A stretch of DNA of 64,000 nucleotides, from contig CAMYJH010000007.1 of the NCBI GenBank assembly GCA_947258715.1, positions 62,001 through 126,000 of the forward strand, given 5' to 3'. The position numbers and the translations under genes are program-made. This DNA is from an uncultured Gammaproteobacteria bacterium (lineage in GTDB: Bacteria; Pseudomonadota; Gammaproteobacteria; HK1). Shown in pieces: positions 43,672 to 52,381 of this stretch. Below the pieces are notes generated by a model. That model saw only the letters and a list, made by a program, of their open reading frames with translations. It made no database searches and was not told where the DNA came from. The first letter of the stretch is position 1. Each line of letters begins with the position of its first letter.

Positions 43672-43776
43672 GTGAGCCTTTTGAGTCTGGTTTCGAGCAG
43701 CCGCGTCTGATACGCGGTCGCGTATCATATCGGTCGCGGACCGACGCTGCCAGACGACGCGCTTCTGGTAGCGCGA

Positions 43777-44586
43777 ATGCAAAACTCCAGCAACGAAGAA
43801 TTCGGCAAGGTGCGGGTCATCACATTCAACGTCAACGGCATACGCTCGGCCGCAAGCAAAGGCGTGTTTGATTGGATACGACGCCAGCGCGCGGACGTTA
43901 TCTGCCTGCAAGAAATTCGCGCACAGCAAGCCCAGCTCGAAGAGGGCGGCTATCGACCGCGGGGTTATCATTGCTATTACGTCGACGCCGAGCGCAAGGG
44001 ATACAGCGGCGTGGCGATTTTCTCCAAACCACGCCCCAGGGAAGTCGTGAAGGGCCTTGGTTGGCCTGAATTCGACCCGGAAGCGCGTTTCGTCGAAGCT
44101 CGGTACCCGAGCCTAAGTGTGGTTTCCCTTTACGTCCCTTCGGGAACTTCCGGCGGCTCGCGACAGGCTGCAAAAATGGAGTTTCTCCATCGATTCGAAG
44201 ACCTCATGCGACGATGGAAACGGAGTAGTCGGCAATATCTTATTTGCGGTGACTTCAATATCGCCCACAAGCCGATCGATCTGAAAAACTGGCGCGCGAA
44301 CGAAAAACACTCCGGGTTTCTGCCCGAGGAACGTGAATGGATGGACCAGCTCTTTGGCCAGATTGGGTTCGTCGATGCGTTTCGCGAGGTGGATCCACGG
44401 GCTGACAGATATACCTGGTGGTCGAACCGCGGCCGCGCGTGGGAGAAGAATGTCGGTTGGCGCATCGATTACCAGGTGGCAACACCCGGACTCGGCGCTG
44501 CGACCAAGAGGGCGCGCATCTACATCCGCAAGAGATTCTCGGACCACGCGCCGCTAATCATGGATTACGAGTGGCATCTGGAATGA
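43777..44586 (+). CDS. xth: Exodeoxyribonuclease III (Xth/ExoA family)
   Basis: 269 residues from the ATG at 43777; the family core starts at 'VRVITFNVNGIRSAASKG', so the GTG at 43810 is an equally good start (258 residues). AP endonuclease and 3'-5' exonuclease of base-excision repair. Motifs: 'VNGIRSA', 'DVICLQEIRAQ' near 44 (metal-binding Glu), 'SLYVPSGTSGGSRQ' near 118, 'LICGDFNIAHKPIDLKNWRANEKHSGFLPEER' near 156 and the C-terminal 'GWRIDYQVATP..FSDHAPLIMDYEW' near 228-267 (catalytic His). Divergent from pyrE as in other gammaproteobacteria. Confidence 0.95.
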   Translation: MQNSSNEEFGKVRVITFNVNGIRSAASKGVFDWIRRQRADVICLQEIRAQQAQLEEGGYRPRGYHCYYVDAERKGYSGVAIFSKPRPREVVKGLGWPEFDPEARFVEARYPSLSVVSLYVPSGTSGGSRQAAKMEFLHRFEDLMRRWKRSSRQYLICGDFNIAHKPIDLKNWRANEKHSGFLPEEREWMDQLFGQIGFVDAFREVDPRADRYTWWSNRGRAWEKNVGWRIDYQVATPGLGAATKRARIYIRKRFSDHAPLIMDYEWHLE

Positions 44587-44853
44587 CGTAGCCGCGGTGT
44601 TGGCCGCTGCAGCGTCCTAACACTGATCCGGAGCGAGATCGAGACTCGCGGGCGCACTTCCGACGACGCTCCAGGCAACCAAAAGTGCTGCACTTATGTT
44701 CTCAATCTCATGGTCTGCGGAAACGCAGCACGATCGTTGCGAGGGAAACCTTTGGGGTTTGGGCAAAGAAAAAAACGCGAAATAAGGCCGAAGCCATGGG
44801 CATGCCGGATGAAGTAGAACAAAAAGCCGAAAAAGCGCAGGCTGACGGCGCGG

Positions 44854-45459
44854 ATGCTGGATCTGCACGCCTATTTCGAGGAACTGCGGCAGCACCTGAA
44901 TCTCGTTAAGCCTGAAATTACGAGTGATTTCTATATCACCGAACTTTGCACCCTAAACCGGCTCAGGCAAGGAACCTATCAGTTAACGAGTGACAATTGG
45001 GTCCATTCGCACACGTTTTTTTTCCACTATGCCCTAGGGGGCGGTGGAATATTTGAAGCGAAGCTTCCCAGTAAGCTCATGGGAGAGCAGACCAAGGAGA
45101 CCCTGAGGCGATACGGGCCCAAGTTCAAGCTGAAGCAATATTCTCCGGGTCGCTACTCTCCATTGATAGAGGCGTACATGCCCGTGTCTTTTGAGTTCGA
45201 GGCGGATATGGAACGCGCTGCCATTCGAATGCCGGGCGTTTCCACCTACAGCTACGACATCGACGAGATCGATGCCGAGTTCATGCACGAGATGGCGAAA
45301 TACATACTAGGCAAGCCCAACGGCTTCGAAGGGATGAACGGTAATTGCGTGGCGGAAGAATCATCGGTTCGTACTCGCCAGCAGCTCAAGCATGGGAGAA
45401 AGAACGGGTGGGGCGCCAAATACAGCCTGATCGAAAGGATCTTCCGCCACAGGGCTTAA
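44854..45459 (+). CDS. Hypothetical protein, no recognised family
   Basis: 201 residues. It looks like a real protein (balanced composition, no stop-rich flank) but matches no family I know. Notable are aromatic-rich segments 'NWVHSHTFFFHYALGGGGIFEA' near 48-69 and 'YSPGRYSPLIEAYMPVSFEFEADMERA' near 95-122, an acidic 'SYDIDEIDAEFMHEM' near 132 and a basic tail (about 170-201). No signal peptide or membrane helix. It has no clear ribosome site, and another frame just upstream (44796-44909) is also open, so a frameshifted N-terminus is possible. It overlaps the convergent DUF167 gene by 4 bp. The surrounding 270 bp upstream is more AT-rich than its neighbours. Confidence 0.55.
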   Translation: MLDLHAYFEELRQHLNLVKPEITSDFYITELCTLNRLRQGTYQLTSDNWVHSHTFFFHYALGGGGIFEAKLPSKLMGEQTKETLRRYGPKFKLKQYSPGRYSPLIEAYMPVSFEFEADMERAAIRMPGVSTYSYDIDEIDAEFMHEMAKYILGKPNGFEGMNGNCVAEESSVRTRQQLKHGRKNGWGAKYSLIERIFRHRA

Positions 45460-45776
45460 TCCCCATTCCCGGCGGTTTGGAGCGTCCCGCGTGATGTCAG
45501 CCACTCAGGGATTCGATTAGGCTTGTTGATGGCGACGCGCTTATCGCGTGCCGTTTGGCCGGCGAGGATTCGCACCAGGCTGCGGGAAACTCCGAACTCC
45601 TTTGCGAGAAACGCCTTCAGTCTGTCGTTGGCCGCGTCGTCCACCGGCGGTGCACTCACCCGCACTTTGAGGCGACCTTGCGTAATTCCGGTGACCTCGT
45701 CCCGGCTCGCCCGCGGTTGAACCCGGAGCTTGAGCACCAGCGTGTCGTCTTTGAGGTGCCAGGCGTGCCTGCTCAA
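45456..45776 (-). CDS. DUF167 family protein (YggU)
   Basis: 106 residues. It contains the core 'LVLKLRVQPRASRDEVTGITQGRLKVRVSAPPVDDAANDRLKAFLAKEFGVSRSLVRILAGQTARDKRVAI' (about 13-83), the complete domain. A small soluble protein of unknown function found next to YggT. It starts 6 bp after the yggT stop, so yggS-proC-yggT-yggU appear in the usual order, though with a large gap after yggS. Confidence 0.92.
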   Translation of the reverse strand: MSRHAWHLKDDTLVLKLRVQPRASRDEVTGITQGRLKVRVSAPPVDDAANDRLKAFLAKEFGVSRSLVRILAGQTARDKRVAINKPNRIPEWLTSRGTLQTAGNGD

Positions 45777-45782
45777 TGGGCG

Positions 45783-46358
45783 TCAGAAAAAAGCTGCGGC
45801 CATGTCGCGAATGGGTCGAACGATCAAAATGAGGGCGAGCTGTAACGTGATGAGCACCAGCAACGGCGAGAGATCCACGCCTGAAAACGGAGGCAGCAGT
45901 CGCCGCGCCGGGCCAAGCAGCGGCTCATTAAGCCTGAAGACGAGCACCGTAATCGGGTTGTGGGCGTGGGGGTTCACCCAGCTCAATACGACTTGCACGA
46001 TGATGGAGAAAAAGAACAGGTAGATAGTCAGCTTAAGCAGTTCGGCCACGGCGAGGATGGCGATACCGGTTGCGCTCGGCGATTTACCGTGAATTCCAAG
46101 CAGCAACCAGATCTCGACGCATTGGAGCACGATCATGAGCACCAGAGAGGCGAGATCGATGCCGCCGAAGCCGGGAATCAATCGGCGCATCGGGCCCAGG
46201 GGCGGCTGGGTCGCCTTGACGATGAACTGGGAGATGGGATTGTAGAAGTCCGCCCGCACCAGCTGCAGCAGAAAGCGCAGTAGAACCACCAGGATGTACA
46301 GCCCGAACAGGGTCTGAATCAGCAGCGTCGCCGCATCGGAAGCGTAGGGGTTGCCCAT
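45783..46358 (-). CDS. YggT family integral membrane protein
   Basis: 191 residues with two copies of the YggT domain: each has a hydrophobic hairpin and a 'NPIxxFxxxxxxPxLxPxRRLxPxFxGxDLxxLxxxxxLQ' pattern (near 36-80 and 131-175). Roughly four membrane helices plus re-entrant segments. Its role is unclear; it is linked to osmotic or division functions in some bacteria. Its start overlaps the proC stop by one base (TGATG). Confidence 0.92.
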   Translation of the reverse strand: MGNPYASDAATLLIQTLFGLYILVVLLRFLLQLVRADFYNPISQFIVKATQPPLGPMRRLIPGFGGIDLASLVLMIVLQCVEIWLLLGIHGKSPSATGIAILAVAELLKLTIYLFFFSIIVQVVLSWVNPHAHNPITVLVFRLNEPLLGPARRLLPPFSGVDLSPLLVLITLQLALILIVRPIRDMAAAFF

Positions 46359-47185
46359 CAGCCGCCGCCCAGCTCGTCGCCCAGGGAGACGGCCCGATCT
46401 CGAGCCGCCTTTAGCGCCTGGCGCAGGACGGCTTCGAAGTCACCGGCTTGCAGCCTTTCAAGCGCCGCCTCCGTAGTCCCGCCTGGCGAGGTCACTTTCC
46501 GGCGCAGCGTTTCAGGCGAGTCGCCCGTTTCGGTCGCCATGCGCGCTGCGCCGAGTGCGGTTTGCAACACCAGCGCCTGCGTCGTTTCCTGGCTCAGACC
46601 AAGTTCCACGCCAATGCGTTCCATCAACTCCATGAAGAAAAAATAGTAGGCCGGTCCGCTGCCAGAAACCGCGGTCACCGCGTCCAACAGGGACTCGTCC
46701 TCCACCCACACAGTAATGCCTACGGCGCGAAGGATGTTCTCGGCGCGGCTGCGCTGCTCTGCACTGACGAAGGCGTTGGCGAACAGCGCGGTGGCGCCAC
46801 AGCCGAGAAGCGCGGGCGTATTGGGCATGGTGCGGACGATGGCGGCGTTGTAACCGAGTCCGCGAAGTATGTCCCGCTCCCGCACGCCGGCGGCGATAGA
46901 CACCAGAAGCGGAGCGGTGTCCTTGGCGGATTGCCCAATTTCCGCCAGTAGCAAGGACATCACTTGGGGCTTGACCGCCAGCACCACGGTGTTGGCCCGG
47001 CGCACCGCCAGATTGTTGTCCCCCGTGGTGTTGACCCGGAACTTGTCCCCAACCTGCTCGAGCTTAGCGGTGTCCACGTCGCTGACCCAAATGGCGTCTC
47101 CCCGGTGGCCGTCGGCCACCAGGCCGCCGACGAGGCTGGTGGCCATGTTTCCCCCGCCGATGAATGCAATCGTGTCGCTGGTCAT
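46358..47185 (-). CDS. proC: Pyrroline-5-carboxylate reductase ProC
   Basis: 275 residues from the ATG at 47185; a longer frame (to 47386) encodes an unrelated extension. Last step of proline synthesis with NAD(P)H. Motifs: 'IAFIGGGNMATSLVGGLVADG' at the start (Rossmann), 'VVLAVKPQVM' near 66, 'RTMPNTPALLGCGATALFA' near 117, 'AVSGSGPAYYFFFMELMERIGVELGL' near 162-188, 'VTSPGGTTEAALERL' near 235. Operon with yggT and yggU downstream. Confidence 0.96.
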   Translation of the reverse strand: MTSDTIAFIGGGNMATSLVGGLVADGHRGDAIWVSDVDTAKLEQVGDKFRVNTTGDNNLAVRRANTVVLAVKPQVMSLLLAEIGQSAKDTAPLLVSIAAGVRERDILRGLGYNAAIVRTMPNTPALLGCGATALFANAFVSAEQRSRAENILRAVGITVWVEDESLLDAVTAVSGSGPAYYFFFMELMERIGVELGLSQETTQALVLQTALGAARMATETGDSPETLRRKVTSPGGTTEAALERLQAGDFEAVLRQALKAARDRAVSLGDELGGG

Positions 47186-47915
47186 TCGGTGTAATTTTAG
47201 GCTCAACCCTGACAGGTTGGTGGCGTGATTCCCGATGCCGCGTCCTTCACCGGACGGTGGCTCCATTATGGGGAATTCCGTGCGGGGCGGAAACCACGCC
47301 CGGCGGCTGATCGCCGCTGACAGGCTCAAATTAAGCCCGCTTTCAATCACGAAGCGAATTGATTCTATGCGCCTTTCAGATCTCACCGGCGGCTGCGGGG
47401 TATTGCCTTGACGCGCTGGTGCTCACCATTACGATTCTCACCCTCCTCACGCTAGCGCGAGCGGTGGCTTATGCTGAGCATAAGTTGGCGGTCTCCTCAA
47501 CAACCCTACAGTGGATGCCGGCCACGACGCTCAGTTTCTGTTTCATCAGGCGGAGCGGGCCGACTCCCGCGCCGCCGGGGGCGACCGAAGCGAGGCATTT
47601 CGCCGCTTGGAGCAGGCCGCCGATTCATATATGCGAGGGGCCGGCGCTTGGCGATAAGCATGGCTGCTGCCGCCCGCGTGTCCGATAGCGTGGATTACGG
47701 CACGGGCGGATCCTTAATTCTCGGGAATCACGGGCAAGACATGGTGTTCGTCACTGTATGGCGCCAATCCCGGTTCGGAATCGGCGAAGGACGGCGGGGA
47801 GCGTTGAGCGCGTTGCGGGGCAGGCTCAGCCCCGGGATCTCCGCGAGCTGGAGTCGGTTCAAATGCCGATGCGTCGCTTAATTAGAGATCCGCGACGGGT
47901 GCTGAGTGACAGGCG
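47186..47915. other. Intergenic region of 730 bp, possible gene remnant
   Basis: This gap splits yggS from proC, which are usually adjacent. No full gene, tRNA or terminator is seen. One plus-strand frame is open for 58 codons at 47484-47657 and reads with natural composition ('AGHDAQFLFHQAERADSRAAGG..EAFRRLEQAAD'), preceded by a TAA and followed by a TAA. Neighbouring frames hold a hydrophobic stretch near 47410-47460. It may be a decayed gene; no family could be named. Confidence 0.4.
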
Positions 47916-48599
47916 CTAATCCCGGGGGCCGAAAATCGCGGTTCCAATTCGGATCCAGGTGGCGCCCTCTGCAATTGCCGCCTCCATGTCGTCGCTCATT
48001 CCCATGGAGAGGGTATCAAGTTCGAAGCCGGATTGATTGAGCTCAAGCATCGCTTGCCGAAGCCGCCGGAAGGGCAGCCTCTGAGAGTCGAGGTCGCTGA
48101 CGGGCGCCGGGATGGTCATCAGGCCGCGAAGTCGGAGGCGAGGAAGTGCGGCGACGGCAGCGGCAAATTCTTTGAGCTGCTCCAAACGGATCCCCGATTT
48201 GGTCGCCTCGGCGCTCAAGTTGACCTCTATACACACCTCGAGCGCAGGCGCGCCCTCCGGCCGCTGGTCGCTGAGTCGCCTGGCAATCTTGATCCGATCC
48301 AAGCTGTGGACCCAGGCGAAGGCCTGGGTGATTCCGCGGGTCTTGTTCGACTGAATCGGTCCGATGAAGTGCCATGTGATGTCTAGATGGCTAAGCGCCT
48401 CGAGCTTGGCGCGGGCTTCCTGAAGCTGGTTCTCGCCGAAGTCCCGCTGGCCTTCGGCAAAGGCAGCCGCGACCGCCTCGGCAGGTTTGGTCTTAGTCAC
48501 CGCCACCAGACCGACGCTGCCGGTGGGGCGCTCATAACGCCGCTCCAGATCGGATATTCGTGCTCTGAGCGCCTTCAGCGCCACGGCAATATTTTCCAC
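47916..48599 (-). CDS. YggS family pyridoxal phosphate homeostasis protein
   Basis: 227 residues. The PLP lysine lies in 'VGLVAVTKTKPAEAVAAAFAEGQRDFGENQLQEARAKLEAL' (about 28-70). Further motifs are 'WHFIGPIQSNKTRGI' near 76, 'EVCIEVNLSAEATKSGI' near 122, 'LRGLMTIP' near 158 and 'SMGMSDDMEAAIAEGATWIRIGTAIFG' near 197-224. It carries PLP and influences B6 and amino-acid balance. It is divergent from pilT, the Pseudomonas arrangement. Confidence 0.94.
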   Translation of the reverse strand: MENIAVALKALRARISDLERRYERPTGSVGLVAVTKTKPAEAVAAAFAEGQRDFGENQLQEARAKLEALSHLDITWHFIGPIQSNKTRGITQAFAWVHSLDRIKIARRLSDQRPEGAPALEVCIEVNLSAEATKSGIRLEQLKEFAAAVAALPRLRLRGLMTIPAPVSDLDSQRLPFRRLRQAMLELNQSGFELDTLSMGMSDDMEAAIAEGATWIRIGTAIFGPRD

Positions 48600-48698
48600 T
48601 GCTGAACTCTCCGATTTCCGCTGCAGGCCCTAGTCGTGCCCGCCGCGGCGGCAGGGGCGGCGGCCTCCTGAGCCCTTTTCCGCGGCGAGGCCCCGGAT

Positions 48699-48726
48699 TT
48701 GTGCCCCACGGAGCCTAGACTATACT
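48699..48726 (+). promoter_or_regulatory. Sigma-70-like promoter candidate for pilT
   Basis: TTGTGC at 48699-48704 and TATACT at 48721-48726, spaced by 16 bp, in the gap between yggS and pilT. The hexamers are near consensus (4/6 and 5/6). The start site would be around 48733, leaving a leader of about 100 nt before the ATG at 48831. Confidence 0.45.
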
Positions 48727-48830
48727 TTTTTGGACATTTTTCGCTTTGTCCACGAGGCCCTCAAAAAGGAGCGGGGGCTGCTTTCTGTCACGGGTAGATC
48801 CAGCTAACTCAGGAACACCAGGAACCAGCG

Positions 48831-49865
48831 ATGGATATCGGTGAACTTCTCGCGTTCGGGGTAAAGAACGGATGCTCTGACCTGCACCTCTCAGCGGGGT
48901 TGCCGCCGATGATTCGGGTCGACGGCGACATCCGCAGGATCAATGTGCCGGCCCTCGACCACAAGACCGTTCATGATCTCGTATACGACATCATGAACGA
49001 CAAGCAGCGCAAGGATTACGAGGAGTTCATGGAAACGGACTTTTCCTTCGAAGTGCCGGGTCTTGCACGCTTCCGGGTCAACGCATTCAACCACAATCGG
49101 GGCTCCGGCGCGGTGTTCCGCACGATTCCTTCGACGATCCTGACGCTGGAGGATCTCAAAGCTCCCACCATCTTCAAAGAGATTTCCGAAACCCCCCGCG
49201 GCGTTGTGCTGGTCACCGGTCCCACCGGCTCCGGCAAGTCGACCACTCTCGCGGCGATGATCAACCACAAGAACGAGACGGAGCACGGCCATATACTCAC
49301 CGTCGAAGATCCAATCGAGTTCGTGCATGAAAGCAAGAAGTGTTTGATCAACCAGCGCGAGGTGCACCGGGATACGCTGGGGTTCAACGAGGCTTTGCGC
49401 TCGGCCCTGCGGGAGGACCCGGACACCATTCTAGTGGGCGAAATGCGCGACCTGGAAACCATTCGGCTTGCCCTTACCGCTGCTGAAACCGGTCACCTCG
49501 TTTTTGGAACGCTGCATACAAGCTCTGCGGCGAAAACCATCGACCGAGTAGTCGACGTCTTTCCCGCGGAAGAGAAGGATATGGTACGGGCCATGTTGTC
49601 CGAGTCCCTCAAGGCGGTGATATCCCAGACCCTGCTTAAAAAGAACGGTGGCGGACGCGTTGCCGCGCACGAGGTCATGATCGGTACCCCCGCCATTCGA
49701 AACCTCATCCGCGAGAACAAAATCGCGCAAATGTACTCGGCCATCCAGACCGGGCAGCAGATGGGAATGAAGACATTGGATCAGGACCTTCAGCGGCTGG
49801 TGCGCGAGGGTCTAGTTTCGCGTCAGACCGCGATGGCGAAGGCCGCAAACAAGGACTCGCTCTAA
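48831..49865 (+). CDS. pilT: Type IV pilus twitching motility ATPase PilT
   Basis: 344 residues, typical. Retracts the pilus by powering disassembly of pilin subunits; a cytoplasmic hexamer at the inner-membrane platform. Motifs: 'GCSDLHLSAGLPPMIRVDG' near 14-32, Walker A 'GPTGSGKST' at 130-138, Asp box 'ILTVEDPIEFVHESKK' near 157, Walker B 'VGEMRDLETIRLALTAAETGHLVFGTLHTSSAA' near 203-235 and the C-terminal 'AIRNLIRENKIAQMYSAIQTGQQMGMKTLDQDL' near 288-320, the AIRNLIRE motif needed for retraction. First of three consecutive PilT/PilU-type genes. Confidence 0.97.
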   Translation: MDIGELLAFGVKNGCSDLHLSAGLPPMIRVDGDIRRINVPALDHKTVHDLVYDIMNDKQRKDYEEFMETDFSFEVPGLARFRVNAFNHNRGSGAVFRTIPSTILTLEDLKAPTIFKEISETPRGVVLVTGPTGSGKSTTLAAMINHKNETEHGHILTVEDPIEFVHESKKCLINQREVHRDTLGFNEALRSALREDPDTILVGEMRDLETIRLALTAAETGHLVFGTLHTSSAAKTIDRVVDVFPAEEKDMVRAMLSESLKAVISQTLLKKNGGGRVAAHEVMIGTPAIRNLIRENKIAQMYSAIQTGQQMGMKTLDQDLQRLVREGLVSRQTAMAKAANKDSL

Positions 49866-49907
49866 GCCTAGCACCTGGGTTGTACAGCCGAGCACCGGAG
49901 CTCAACG

Positions 49908-51077
49908 ATGGAAAGAGACCAGGCTATAAAATTCATGCTCGACCTTCTCAAGCTGATGCGACAGAAGAATGCGTCAGACTTGTTCATTACCGTCGGATAT
50001 CCTCCGGCGATGAAAATCGACGGAAGGGTAACGCCGGTATCGAAGCAGGCCCTGACTCCGGATAACTCGAAGGCCCTAACCTACGCGATTATGAACGACC
50101 GACAACTCAAGGAGTTTGAAGCCACTAAAGAATGTAATTTCGCCATCGCGCCACCGAAGATGGGTCGTTACCGGTGTAACGCCTTCGTTCAGCAGAACAG
50201 TCCGGGGCTTGTGGTTCGAACAATTACCACAGAGGTACCGGACCTGGACAGGCTAGAGCTGCCCGAGGTGATGAAAGACGTCATCATGAACAAGAACGGG
50301 CTGATGCTGATGGTGGGCGGAACCGGTTCCGGTAAGTCGACCAGCCTGGCGGCAATGCTCGACTATAGAAACCGCAACAGCTACGGCCACATTATCACGA
50401 TCGAAGACCCCATCGAGTTCGTTCACCCCCACAAGAACTGTGTGATTATGCAGCGGGAAGTGGGGGTGGACACCGAAGATTGGCACATCGCGTTGAAAAA
50501 CAGCCTGCGCCAGGCGCCTGACGTTATATTGCTCGGAGAAATCCGGGACCGCCAGACAATGGAATTCGGCATCCAGTTCGCCGAGACGGGTCATCTGGCC
50601 TTGGCTACCCTGCACGCCAACAACGCAAACCAGGCTCTCGACCGTATCATCAACTTCTTTCCCGATGAGCGAAAGCAGCAGCTTCTGATGGACCTTTCTT
50701 CGAACCTCCGGGCGGTGATCTCCCAGCGTTTGATTAAAAGGCCAGACAGAGAGGGTCGTGTGGCTGCTATCGAAATCATGCTCAACACGCCGCTGATAAA
50801 GGATCTCATTCTCAAGGGGGAATTTCAGAGCATCAAGCCAATCATGCAGAAGTCGAAGGAACTGGGGATGCAGACATTCGATATGGCTATATTCGACCTC
50901 TACGAGACGGATCAGATCACGTATGAGGATGCCATTCGGTACGCAGATTCCCAAAACGAGCTGAGGTTGAAGATCAAGCTGGAGGGAAAAGCGGCCAAGT
51001 CGAAGGATGCCATGGACGGTCTCGACCACCTTTCTCTGGAGGAGTCGAACGAAGGCAAGAGTCGGATGATTCGATGA
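49908..51077 (+). CDS. pilU: PilT/PilU type 4a pilus ATPase PilU
   Basis: 389 residues. PilU-type: 'KNASDLFITVGYPPAMKIDGRV' near 20, Walker A 'GGTGSGKST' at 137-145, 'IITIEDPIEFVHPHKNCVIMQREVGVDT' near 164, 'VILLGEIRDRQTMEFGIQFAETGHLALATLHANNANQALDR' near 205-245 and the PilU form of the C-terminus 'NTPLIKDLILKGEFQSIKPIMQKS'. The AIRNLIRE motif is absent, as in other PilU. PilU helps PilT in retraction under load. It starts 42 bp after pilT and probably shares its transcript. The last ~35 residues are a charged tail. Confidence 0.95.
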   Translation: MERDQAIKFMLDLLKLMRQKNASDLFITVGYPPAMKIDGRVTPVSKQALTPDNSKALTYAIMNDRQLKEFEATKECNFAIAPPKMGRYRCNAFVQQNSPGLVVRTITTEVPDLDRLELPEVMKDVIMNKNGLMLMVGGTGSGKSTSLAAMLDYRNRNSYGHIITIEDPIEFVHPHKNCVIMQREVGVDTEDWHIALKNSLRQAPDVILLGEIRDRQTMEFGIQFAETGHLALATLHANNANQALDRIINFFPDERKQQLLMDLSSNLRAVISQRLIKRPDREGRVAAIEIMLNTPLIKDLILKGEFQSIKPIMQKSKELGMQTFDMAIFDLYETDQITYEDAIRYADSQNELRLKIKLEGKAAKSKDAMDGLDHLSLEESNEGKSRMIR

Positions 51078-51311
51078 ATTCGGACACTCTGCCACCTGCC
51101 GCCGGTGGGTGGGGCCCGTGTGCGATACCGGACTTCCTTGGCGATCTCGCGCTGGCATCAAAGACCATCAGGGTCTAACTTTTCCAATGAGAATCGAAGA
51201 ACGGGATGCCGGTCGGATCTCGTCACGCCGTGTTGGGCGCAAAGCAAGTAAGTACTCGAGATAAAGACGCTAGTTTCGTTCCCTTGACTTGAGTATTCCT
51301 GAAGGACGCAG

Positions 51312-52370
51312 ATGGACATCCAGGCCTACCTGAAGCTGATGCTCGAGAAAAACGCCTCGGACCTTTTCTTCACCTCGGGCGCGTCGGTAAAAATCAAGAT
51401 CGACGGAAACGTCCAGTCCGTCGGCAAAACAGAGCTTACTGCAGAACTCTGTCGTGCCGCGGCTTTCGGGATCATGAACGACAGGCAGCGCTCGGAATTC
51501 GAAGAAACCATGGAGTGCGATTTCGCCATCGCACTGCCGGATAAGAGCGCCCGCTATAGGGTCAACGTTTTTCGCCAGCGCGGCGAGGTGGGCATGGTAT
51601 TAAGGCTGGTGCCGGTCGAGATTCCCACGCTGGAGCAGTGGGGCCTGCCGGAAGTTCTCTCCAGAATCATTATGGCGCGCAGGGGTTTGGTGCTGATGGT
51701 GGGAGCCACCGGTTCGGGAAAGTCGACCACCCTTGCAGCGATGCTCAACCACAGAAACGAAAACCAGGCCGGCCACATTATCACCGTCGAAGACCCGATC
51801 GAGTTTTCCCACCCCAACAAAAGATCCATTGTCAGTCAGCGAGAGATTGGATCGGACACCGTTTCTTATGCGCGCGCGCTGAAGGCCAGCATGCGAGAGG
51901 CACCGGACGTGGTCCTTATAGGCGAGATTCGCGATCGGGAAACCATGGAAGCCGCGCTCGAGCTCTCGAACACCGGTCATTTGGCGATTGCGACTCTACA
52001 TGCCAATAACTCGAATCAGGCCATGGAGCGCGTGGTCAACATGTTTCCCCAGGATCTGCACAAGCAGCTGTTCATGGATCTGGCGCTGAACCTTCGTGCC
52101 GTCATCTCACAGCGGCTGGTTCCCGACGTCAGCGGCAAGCGCTGCGCCGCCATCGAGGTCATGCTGGTCACGCCCCATATCGGTGAACTCATTCTCCGGG
52201 GTGAGCTGAATGAAATAAAACAGGCCATGGCGGACAGTGGTGCAAGCGGCATGCGGACCTTCGACGACGCTCTCTTCGGCCTTTACAAGGAAGGCCGCAT
52301 CACGCTGGAGGAAGCCCTCAACAACGCTGACTCCCGCAACAGCCTGGAAGCAAAGATCAACTTCGGCTGA
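51312..52370 (+). CDS. Third PilT/PilU family type IV pilus ATPase (PilU-like)
   Basis: 352 residues. 'KNASDLFFTSGASVKIKIDGNVQ' near 13, Walker A 'GATGSGKST' at 131-139, 'IITVEDPIEFSHPNKRSIVSQREIGSDT' near 158, 'VVLIGEIRDRETMEAALELSNTGHLAIATLHANNSNQAMERVV' near 199-240 and 'TPHIGELILRGELNEIKQAM' near 282. Its closest relative in this window is pilU (same 'HANN' and PilU-like C-terminus), not pilT. All ATPase motifs are intact. It lies 234 bp after pilU, with GAAGGA before the ATG and TTGACT at about 51285, so it may have its own control. Convergent with the M48 gene. Confidence 0.92.
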   Translation: MDIQAYLKLMLEKNASDLFFTSGASVKIKIDGNVQSVGKTELTAELCRAAAFGIMNDRQRSEFEETMECDFAIALPDKSARYRVNVFRQRGEVGMVLRLVPVEIPTLEQWGLPEVLSRIIMARRGLVLMVGATGSGKSTTLAAMLNHRNENQAGHIITVEDPIEFSHPNKRSIVSQREIGSDTVSYARALKASMREAPDVVLIGEIRDRETMEAALELSNTGHLAIATLHANNSNQAMERVVNMFPQDLHKQLFMDLALNLRAVISQRLVPDVSGKRCAAIEVMLVTPHIGELILRGELNEIKQAMADSGASGMRTFDDALFGLYKEGRITLEEALNNADSRNSLEAKINFG

Positions 52371-52381
52371 TTGCAGGCCCG

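Noticed and set aside
51248-51262. Possible SlmA-binding site (GTAAGTACTCGA)
   Set aside because: Matches the palindromic consensus GTGAGTACTCAC at only 9 of 12 positions, which occurs by chance too often.
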